A program made the position numbers and the translations under genes. The notes beneath the pieces are model-generated. The model ran no database searches and was not told the DNA's origin. It saw nothing but the letters and a program-made list of their open reading frames with translations. DNA of 13,813 bases from Burkholderiaceae bacterium (GTDB lineage Bacteria > Pseudomonadota > Gammaproteobacteria > Burkholderiales > Burkholderiaceae_E). Of this stretch, positions 8,217-13,813 are shown piece after piece. The DNA is taken from contig JADJVQ010000098.1 of assembly GCA_016710525.1 (NCBI GenBank), positions 1-13,813 of the forward strand. The letters are read 5' to 3'. Position 1 is the stretch's first letter. The number at the start of each line of letters is the position of its first letter.

Positions 8217-8851
8217 ATGAAGATCGCAAAATGGTTGGCAACGACCCTGGTGGGTGCGGCACTGGCGGGCACTGCGCAGGCGGGCCTGATCGACCGCGGC
8301 GGCGGGATGATCTATGACACCACCCTGGACATCACCTGGCTGGCGGACTGAACTACGCAAGTACCAGCGGCTTCGACGCCGATGGATCCATGAACTGGAC
8401 GACCGCCAACAGCTGGGCCAATAACCTGGTCTACGGTGGCTTCAGCGATTGGCGGCTGCCCTCGTCACTGAATGCCAACGGAAGCGGTCCGTGCGGGCCC
8501 GCCTTCAACTGCACTGGCAGCGAGATGGGCCACATGTTCTACGTCAACTGGGGCGCCACCGCAAACAACAGCTTTTCGACGGGGACGAATGCGGCCAACC
8601 TGGCGTTGTTCTCCAACGTGGTGTCCTTCATCTACTGGTCCGGTACGGAGTACGCACCGAATCAGAGCGAGGCGTGGTTCTTCAACGTCACCCAGGGCGC
8701 CCAGGCCAACCTCACCAAAATCGGCGGGTTGTTTGCCGTGGCTGTGCGCCCCGGCGATGTGACCGCGTCGGTGCCGGAGCCGCAGTCGCTCGCACTCGTG
8801 CTGCTGGGGTTGGGCGCAGGGATGGTGGCGCGCAGGCGGCGGCCACGCTGA
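8217..8851 (+). pseudogene. PEP-CTERM surface/exported protein with DUF1566-like domain, frameshifted
   Basis: ATG 8217 (GGAG at 8204-8207) opens with a signal peptide (MKIAKWLATTLVGAALAGTA, cleavage after AQA). The LIDRGGGMIYDTTLDITWLAD segment typical of DUF1566/PEP-CTERM proteins follows, and the frame stops at TGA 8349-8351. The homologous continuation is in another frame from 8351: NYASTSGFDADGSMNW, NLVYGGFSDWRLP, YWSGTEYAPNQSEAWFF and FAVAVRPGD. It ends with the sorting tail: VPEPQSL, a hydrophobic helix, then ARRRR (from 8771). One missing base near 8349 would give an intact 211-aa protein. Such proteins are exported by Sec, processed by an exosortase, and linked to EPS or biofilm. No exosortase is present here. 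Either a recent pseudogene or a sequencing error. Confidence 0.85.
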
Positions 8852-9075
8852 GGCTTTGACGCTTCTCGGTGAATTCCAGCGGTTTGCCGAATACCGCCGG
8901 CCGTTTGCTGAATAGCCCGGGCGATCTCCCGTTCACCGCAGCCGCACCAGATCCACGCAGGCTGCGTCGCTGCAACCTCGCCCGACCTCTGATCCATCCG
9001 CTGCGATCAACGCGTCCTAAGCCTATTGCTTGCACGGATCACGCCCGGCCGCCGCTGGGGGTAGCGCCAGACGTG

Positions 9076-9097
9076 AAAACGCCCCCGCGTCGGGGCG
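9076..9097 (-). terminator. Rho-independent terminator (minus strand)
   Basis: Read on the minus strand, CGCCCC-GACGCG-GGGGCG is followed directly by TTTT (plus-strand AAAA at 9076-9079). The stem is 6 perfect GC pairs. It lies 7 nt beyond the proposed stop of the small minus-strand gene and about 280 nt after the SIMPL gene, so it probably ends that transcript. Confidence 0.65.
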
Positions 9098-9104
9098 CAG
9101 CGGA

Positions 9105-9340
9105 TTAGCGTCGCGGAGTCCGGGCGGGTGGCACCTGCACGCCGGGCCTGGTGGACGAAACGAAACCGCTGAAGTTCCACTCCCCTCCAGCCGATCGGCC
9201 TGCGCCACGGAAACACCGAACGTCGACACGACGGATGCGGGGCCGTAGATATCCACTTCGAAACCACCGCTTAGCTTTGCCGGGGACGCCAGTCCCTGTG
9301 TGCCCTCAAGCAGGCTTGTCACGATTGGAGCGGAGGCCAT
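9105..9340 (-). pseudogene. Small unrecognised minus-strand gene remnant, apparently frameshifted
   Basis: Family unknown. From a minus-strand ATG at 9340 the frame reads MASAPIVTSLLEG, then KLSGGFEVDIYGPASVVS and SVAQADRLEG, which is protein-like. After that it turns into arginine/proline/cysteine-rich text that runs through the terminator. Adding one G to the GGGG run at 9182-9185 (minus strand) switches to another frame reading EWNFSGFVSSTRPGVQVP and ending at TAA 9105-9107, just before the terminator at 9097. That would be 78 aa. There is no clear Shine-Dalgarno, and the start lies 34 nt after the SIMPL stop, so it may be the tail of a longer lost gene. Treated as tentative. Confidence 0.35.
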
Positions 9341-9374
9341 GACCAGGTATTCCGAGAACCTCGTGTCGTGTGAA

Positions 9375-10139
9375 CTACTTCGGCAGCAGCTGGATGCTGC
9401 CGCTGACGGTGACGCTGACCGTGGTCTTGCCCGGCTCAACCGGCTGGAACTCGTCCGCGCCTCCCGCCACTGACATCCGGGCCGCCCGCACAGCCTGCAT
9501 CGGCACCGCCACCGAATCGCCCGCGGCCACGGACACTTCGCGCAGACTGTAACCCGCAAAGCCGAACTGCCGGGCATACGAGTCGGCGCGAGCCTTGAAT
9601 CGTCCGATCGCATCTGCCTCCACTTCGGTCTCGACGCGTTCGCGCGCCTCGCGCGACAGACTGAAAGCCACCCGCGCCACGGTCAGCCCGGTGAGGCGCC
9701 CGGCCAGCTGGCTGATGGCGCCCGTGTCGGTCCCCTCGAGCACCAGCTCGGCGCGGCCCTGCCAGCCGCTCTGGGCGCTTGCGCCGCCGGGCCGCGACAC
9801 ATAGCGCGGATTGATCGAGAACGTGCCGGTGCGAACATCGACATACCCAGTCCGGGCCGCCCTGCGGGCTTGCGTCAATGCGGTGTCCAGAATCTGGCGC
9901 AGATCGGACTGCAGAGCCGACGCATCCGCGCCTTCGCGCGACACGGCCAGCGTGATCGCCAGGGTGTCCTGCACCACCTCACGGCTGGCGGCCACGCCAA
10001 GATTGAGCACATTCTGGGGCGTGGCCGGCACCACCACGGGCGTTGCGGCCTGAGCCGCCATAGCCAGCGTCAGGCAGGCCGCCAGGCCGGCCGCGAGAGC
10101 GGCATGCCGGGCCGAGCGGGGAAATCGAAAAATCGTCAT
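9375..10139 (-). CDS. SIMPL-domain (DUF541) periplasmic protein
   Basis: 254 aa from ATG at 10139, chosen because AAGGA (10147-10151 on the plus strand) lies 7 nt upstream and a classic signal peptide follows: basic MTIFRFPRSARH, a hydrophobic core LAAGLAACLTLAMAA, cleavage after AQA. The mature part is a SIMPL/DUF541 domain (YggE-like): an N-terminal NLGVAASREV strand, the TLAITLAVSREGADA region, a DVRTGTFSINPRY segment, and a C-terminal VSVTVSGSIQL strand near the end. Family members are periplasmic or outer-membrane-associated proteins; E. coli YggE is linked to oxidative stress, but the molecular role is poorly defined. It is transcribed divergently from the chromate transporter, and the start codons are 208 bp apart, so a shared control region is possible. 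Intact. Confidence 0.88.
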   Translation of the reverse strand: MTIFRFPRSARHAALAAGLAACLTLAMAAQAATPVVVPATPQNVLNLGVAASREVVQDTLAITLAVSREGADASALQSDLRQILDTALTQARRAARTGYVDVRTGTFSINPRYVSRPGGASAQSGWQGRAELVLEGTDTGAISQLAGRLTGLTVARVAFSLSREARERVETEVEADAIGRFKARADSYARQFGFAGYSLREVSVAAGDSVAVPMQAVRAARMSVAGGADEFQPVEPGKTTVSVTVSGSIQLLPK

Positions 10140-10274
10140 CAGTGAATCCTTGTCGGCAGACAGTCCATCGCAGCATGCGATGGGCCGTAGACGTTCCAGT
10201 CTGCGGGGGCGTCCGATGCGCCGCAAGTCGAGGGCTTTGTCAGCAAGGTTCCCGGGGGCGATCAATGCCCGCGG

Positions 10275-10298
10275 CCTGCGCCTGCGCCTGCGCCTGTG
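10275..10298. repeat. CCTGCG hexamer tandem repeat (4 units)
   Basis: Three perfect CCTGCG units and one CCTGTG lie end to end between the SIMPL and chrA starts. If translation of chrA began upstream they would be coding; with the start at 10348 they lie in the leader or promoter region. The repeat is too short to call a variable locus. Confidence 0.5.
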
Positions 10299-10347
10299 CG
10301 GTATGTTCGCCTGCACTGCCACGCACCACAACGCCGCACCGACGCCC

Positions 10348-11574
10348 ATGCCAACCCGCCCGCCAACCCCCGCCCTCACCGAACGCTCGTCACCCTGGGA
10401 AATTCTCCGGGTATTTTTGCGGCTGGGCCTGACCTCCTTCGGCGGACCCGTGGCACACCTGGGTTACTTCCGCACCGAGTTCGTCGAGCGGCGGCGCTGG
10501 CTGGACGAACGCGGCTACGCCGACCTGGTCGCGCTGTGTCAATTCCTGCCGGGCCCGGCCAGCAGCCAGGTCGGCATCGCCATCGGCCTGGCCAGAGGCG
10601 GCTGGCTGGGCTCGATCGCCGCCTGGGCGGGATTCACCTTGCCGTCGGCTGTGCTCCTGATCGCGTTCGCGGCATTGCTCGCGCGTCACGACCAATGGGC
10701 CGCCAGCGGCGCGTTGCACGGCCTGAAGGTGGTGGCGGTGGCGGTCGTCGCCCAGGCGGTCTGGGGCATGGCAAAAACCTTGTGCCCGGATCGGCCGCGC
10801 GCCGCCCTGGCGATCGGCGCGGCCCTGTTGACCTTGCTGGCGCCGAGTGCCTTCGCGCAGGTGGGCGCGATCGTGGTCAGCGGCCTGATCGGCCGGTCGC
10901 TGCTCAGGCTGCCGGAGCAGCCGTCGGTCGAGCATCGGTCCTGCGGCGTGTCGCGACGCGCCGGCGCTCTGGCACTGGCGGTGTTTTTGCTGCTGCTGCT
11001 CGGCCTGCCTTTGCTCGCGCTGGCCACGGCATCGCCGATCGTGAACACCCTCGACGCGTTCTACCGGGCCGGCGCACTGGTGTTTGGCGGCGGCCATGTG
11101 GTGTTGCCGCTGCTGCAATCCGCGGTCGTACCCGGCGGGTGGGTCAGCAACGAACAATTTCTTGCCGGCTACGGTGCCGCGCAGGCTGTGCCGGGCCCTT
11201 TGTTCACCTTCGCTGCGTACCTCGGCACGGTCATGAACCCCGCCGTGGCCGGCCTCGGCGGATGGTCTGGAGGTCTGGCCTGCCTGTTGGCCATCTTCGC
11301 GCCGGCCTGGCTGCTGGTGGTGGGCGTGTTGCCTTTCTGGGATGTGGTGCGCCAGCGACCGGCCGTGCAGTCCGCACTCGCCGGCGTCAATGCCGCCGTC
11401 GTGGGAATCCTGCTGGCGGCCCTCTACGACCCGGTCTGGACCAGTGCAATTCAAAACCGCGCCGACTTCGGGCTCGCCCTGGCCGCCTTCGGCCTGCTCG
11501 TCAGCGCGCACTGGTCGCCCTTGGTGGTCGTGGCTCTGTCGGCGGGCGCCGGATGGGCGATGTCGGCGCTGTGA
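10348..11574 (+). CDS. chrA: Long-chain chromate transporter (ChrA, CHR family)
   Basis: 408 aa from ATG 10348, an inner-membrane protein with about 10 hydrophobic segments. It has two homologous CHR halves, as in long-chain ChrA efflux proteins. The first carries LTSFGGPVAHLGYFR (about 28-42) and QFLPGPASSQVGIAIG (65-80); the second carries ALVFGGGHVVLPLLQ (about 243-257) and QAVPGPLFTFAAYLG. Members export chromate, probably in exchange for protons; some paralogues act on other oxyanions, so the substrate is inferred. In-frame starts at 10150 and 10303 exist, but they add arginine-rich, non-conserved sequence; 10348 lies just before the conserved region. There is no clear Shine-Dalgarno. 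No chrB or other chromate-resistance gene is adjacent. The neighbours are the divergent SIMPL gene and the downstream DUF4331 unit. Confidence 0.9.
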   Translation: MPTRPPTPALTERSSPWEILRVFLRLGLTSFGGPVAHLGYFRTEFVERRRWLDERGYADLVALCQFLPGPASSQVGIAIGLARGGWLGSIAAWAGFTLPSAVLLIAFAALLARHDQWAASGALHGLKVVAVAVVAQAVWGMAKTLCPDRPRAALAIGAALLTLLAPSAFAQVGAIVVSGLIGRSLLRLPEQPSVEHRSCGVSRRAGALALAVFLLLLLGLPLLALATASPIVNTLDAFYRAGALVFGGGHVVLPLLQSAVVPGGWVSNEQFLAGYGAAQAVPGPLFTFAAYLGTVMNPAVAGLGGWSGGLACLLAIFAPAWLLVVGVLPFWDVVRQRPAVQSALAGVNAAVVGILLAALYDPVWTSAIQNRADFGLALAAFGLLVSAHWSPLVVVALSAGAGWAMSAL

Positions 11575-11717
11575 CGGGGGGTTCGGTCGGACAGACTCCT
11601 GAACGCCCGATCGGTCGAACGGCACAGTAAGCGGCCGTTCGGCGAACCGGCCCTGCGCAGCGGCGGCTCGATGCACGGCGCAATACCGAGCCCCGCCAGG
11701 GAACAGGAACAGCATGA
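11575..11717. other. chrA-DUF4331 intergenic region with an imperfect stem-loop
   Basis: No gene is seen. GGCC-GTTC-ggc-GAAC-c-GGCC at 11633-11652 can form an 8-bp stem with one bulged C, 58 nt after the chrA stop. It lacks a T-run, so it is a possible but weak chrA terminator. The rest, up to the DUF4331 promoter, holds nothing I recognise. Confidence 0.35.
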
Positions 11718-11728
11718 TTGACTTTCTG

Positions 11729-11757
11729 TTGCACAACACGACCTTTGTGGGCATAGT
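11729..11757 (+). promoter_or_regulatory. Sigma-70-type promoter candidate for the DUF4331 gene
   Basis: TTGCAC (11729-11734), 17 bp spacer, CATAGT (11752-11757), set in a locally AT-richer stretch. A dyad GTGAC-tgtacg-GTCAC at 11758-11773 overlaps the expected start of transcription and could be an operator. The leader to ATG 11886 would be about 120 nt. Confidence 0.5.
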
Positions 11758-11885
11758 GTGACTGTACGGTCACGTTGTGAATATCCAGGCTAATCCGATC
11801 TTCGACCTGCGCCGTATTCCATACGAGTCCGTGCTGAACGCGGGCTCGGCCGCCCCCCTATGCCACTCCAAGCCAGGAGCCCCTC

Positions 11886-13374
11886 ATGATCCAGCCTCCC
11901 CTTCGATCTCTCCCAATTGCCGGCCTGCTGGCCGCCGCCCTGCTGGGCGGCGCAAGCCTGCCAGCGCATGCGTCCAGTCATCGCGAAGCGCCCTTCATTG
12001 CGGGCACGCCCAAACTGGACGGCACCGACTTTTATATGTTCCGCAGCTACGAATCGGGCCGCAGCGGCTTCGTCACCATGATCGCCAACTACCTGCCCCT
12101 GCAGGACGCCTACGGCGGCCCCAACTATTTCTCGCTCGACCCCGATGCACTGTACGAGATCCATCTCGACAACAACGGCGATGCCAAGGAAGACATCACC
12201 TTCCAGTTCCGATTCAAGAACACGCTGAAGGACATCGCCCTGCCCATCTCGGGCAAGAATGTCTCGATCCCGCTGATCCAGGCCGGCGGACTGAGCGGCG
12301 TGAATCCGGCGATCCTGAACGTGCGCGAAACCTTCACCGTCGACATCGTGCGCGGCGATCGCCGCACCGGCCAGCGCCAGCGCGTCACCAGCGTCGGTGG
12401 CGGAGCCGAATTCGACAAGCCGGTGGACAACATCGGCGACAAGACCTTCGGCGGCCCGACGGGCTATGCGCAATACGCCGGGCAGCATGTGCATCGCGTG
12501 AACATTCCCGGCTGCGGCGAGGGCAAGATCTTCGTCGGCCAGCGCAAGGATCCGTTCGCAGTGCCTCTGGGCAAAGTGTTCGACCTGATCAATCTGAATC
12601 CCCTGGGGCCCGCCAACGGCGAAGGCGACAAGCTGGCCGACAAGAACGTCACCTCGCTGATCGTCGAGGTGCCGATCAGTTGCGTCACGCAGGGGTCCGG
12701 AACCGGTCGTCGGCGGCTGGACCACGGCCAGCATGCGCCAGGCGCGCCTGCTCAACGGCTCGCCCAAGTCGGGACACGGCACGGCCGCCACCTCAGGTGG
12801 TGCCTGGACCCAGGTGTCGCGCCTGGGCATGCCGCTGGTCAATGAAGTCGTGATCGGCCTGAAGGACAAGGACAAGTTCAATGCCTCCAAGCCGGCCGAT
12901 GACGGACAGTTCGCCGACTACGTGACGAACCCCACGCTGCCGGCGCTGATCGAAACCCTGTTCCCCATCGCCAAGGCACCGACGAAGTTTCCCCGCCAGG
13001 ATCTGGTGGTCGCGTTCCTGACCGGCGTGCCCGGCTTGAACAGGCCGGCCAACGTCAAGGCATCGGAGATGCTGCGCCTGAACACCTCGATCGCGCCCGC
13101 GGCCAAGGGCGCACAGAACAACCTGGGGGTGATCGCCGGTGACAATGCCGGGTTCCCGAACGGACGCCGCCCGGGCGATGACGTCGTGGACATCGAACTG
13201 CGGGTTGCGATGGGTGTGCTGTGCACCTTGAACAACGCACCGGTATTCGGTTGTGTTGCCGCCGATGCGCCGGTCGGGTCCGCGCCGATCACCGACGGCG
13301 CAACCGTCGACGATTCGCGATTCGACGCCGCCTTCCCGTACCTGCGCACGCCGCTGCCCGGCTCGCCCAACTGA
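11886..13374 (+). pseudogene. DUF4331 family exported protein, frameshifted
   Basis: ATG 11886 has AGGAG at 11876-11880, 5 nt upstream. A signal peptide (MIQPPLRSLPIAGLLAAALL, then cleavage after AHA) precedes the DUF4331 hallmark SSHREAPFIAG and KLDGTDFYMFRSYE. The frame is family-like to SLIVEVPISCVTQG, then degenerates from about 12697. The rest lies in the next frame: WTTASMRQARLLNG, GGAWTQVSRLGMPLVNEVVI, FADYVTNPTLPALI, FLTGVPGLNRP, and NGRRPGDDVVDIELRVAMG, ending at 13374. Removing one base between 12697 and 12706 (for example one A of GGAACC) restores one 495-aa protein. The function of the family is not established; its members are secreted. The downstream lipoprotein gene follows after 24 nt, forming an apparent operon. 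It may be a recent mutation or a sequencing error: both halves keep full family similarity. Confidence 0.88.
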
Positions 13375-13398
13375 CCGCCCAATCGAGGAGCATTCTCC

Positions 13399-13668
13399 AT
13401 GCGCAATCTCTATCGAATCCCGGCATTGGCGGCTGGACTGAGCCTGGCACTCGCAGCCTGCGGCGGCAGCCATGACGATGGGCCGCCGCCTCCACCCGTG
13501 CTGGTGGATGCAGACTCCGTTCGCATCGAAGCCGGCGTATCCGGAGATACCTTCTTCGCGGCGACCAAGGCGGTGGCCGCGGTGACCGACGAAGTCTCCG
13601 AGCCCAAACGCATCGATGTGGCCATGCCGCCGGACGACGAAACGTCCGAACCGGCGCCTTTGGTCTGA
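13399..13668 (+). CDS. Small putative lipoprotein
   Basis: 89 aa. ATG 13399 has a strong GAGGAG at 13385-13390, 8 nt upstream. The N-terminus is a lipoprotein signal: MRNLYR, a hydrophobic stretch, and the lipobox LAAC with lipidated Cys21. Position +2 is Gly, so outer-membrane delivery by Lol is expected. A GGSHDDG-PPPPP tether follows, then about 50 acidic residues with no recognised domain and no further cysteine. It lies 24 nt after the DUF4331 stop and is probably co-transcribed. Function unknown; the position suggests it works with the DUF4331 protein or anchors a partner. Confidence 0.75.
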   Translation: MRNLYRIPALAAGLSLALAACGGSHDDGPPPPPVLVDADSVRIEAGVSGDTFFAATKAVAAVTDEVSEPKRIDVAMPPDDETSEPAPLV

Positions 13669-13691
13669 ACCTGCGGGCGCAAGGACGCGGC

Positions 13692-13813
13692 ATGGAAACC
13701 TTCAACATTGTCGCGACCTGGCGCCCGTCGCTCCGGCCATGCCAGTCCTGCTGACCGAGCCAGTGGCTCTGGTCGTCGGGATGGCCGCTGCGCTGACCAT
13801 CGCCCTGGTCATC
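13692..13813 (+). CDS. Start of an unrecognised membrane protein, cut by window end, possibly frameshifted
   Basis: ATG 13692 has AAGGA at 13681-13685, 6 nt upstream, and begins METFNIVATW, but this frame stops after about 20 codons. A second ATG at 13739 opens a frame reading MPVLLTEPVALVVGMAAALT and on to the window edge, a clear hydrophobic helix. Adding one base near 13707-13716 would join the two as METFNIVADLAPVAPAMPVL, which looks like a natural membrane-protein N-terminus. So either the gene starts at 13739 without a good ribosome site, or it starts at 13692 and carries a one-base deletion. Too short to assign a family. Confidence 0.35.

Noticed and set aside
10390..11754. Minus-strand open frame (454 codons) opposite chrA
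   Set aside because: A hydrophilic Gln/Arg/His-rich shadow of a membrane-protein gene whose plus-strand reading has two CHR domains.
11777..12853. Plus-strand open frame (358 codons) overlapping the DUF4331 gene in another phase
   Set aside because: Arg/Pro/Ser-rich text without motifs; the DUF4331 frame in the same DNA has a signal peptide and family motifs.

Overview
The window comes from a GC-rich (visibly well above 60 %) Gram-negative chromosome, most likely a beta- or gammaproteobacterium. The evidence is a lipoprotein with a Lol-type lipobox, proteobacterial-type ThyA, FolA and SIMPL proteins, a PEP-CTERM sorting tail (typical of biofilm- or EPS-forming proteobacteria with an exosortase) and a sigma-54-like promoter. 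I cannot name the genus from sequence alone.

Layout. Bases 62-1530 hold a TetR-type regulator whose stop overlaps the start of thyA (thymidylate synthase). Bases 1713-6565 hold a cytoplasmic phosphorelay operon: a double-PAS histidine kinase, a single-domain Rcp1-like response regulator, a REC-PAS-kinase-REC hybrid, and a REC-HPt protein that is either a separate gene or the frameshifted end of the hybrid. folA (dihydrofolate reductase) follows at 6610-7122, so the signalling genes sit between the two enzymes of the dTMP/folate cycle. tRNA-Arg(CCT) is at 7260-7335. Directly after it comes an accessory patch: three copies of an 11-bp repeat, a hairpin, and an orphan gene with a possible sigma-region-4-like helix-turn-helix. 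Then come a non-coding stretch ending in a sigma-54-like promoter, a frameshifted PEP-CTERM gene, and a small minus-strand gene remnant with its own terminator. From 9375 on: a periplasmic SIMPL protein (minus), a divergent long-chain ChrA chromate transporter, a frameshifted DUF4331 gene with a recognisable promoter, a small lipoprotein, and the start of a membrane protein cut by the window edge.

How the genes work together. ThyA uses methylene-tetrahydrofolate and leaves dihydrofolate, which FolA reduces. The kinases and receivers can form a His-Asp-His relay, but no DNA-binding or enzymatic output domain is encoded here, so the target lies elsewhere. The PEP-CTERM gene has the promoter type expected for exosortase-linked surface proteins.

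The most important caution is that three genes are clearly or probably split by one-base indels (hybrid kinase about 5640-5700, PEP-CTERM gene at about 8349, DUF4331 at about 12697-12706). Two more places look the same (about 9182-9185 and about 13707-13716). This many in 14 kb points to uncorrected sequencing errors as readily as to pseudogenes. I see no convincing novel defence, CRISPR or mobile system. The most interesting biology is the phosphorelay between thyA and folA, the tRNA-adjacent repeat patch, and the sigma-54/PEP-CTERM unit.
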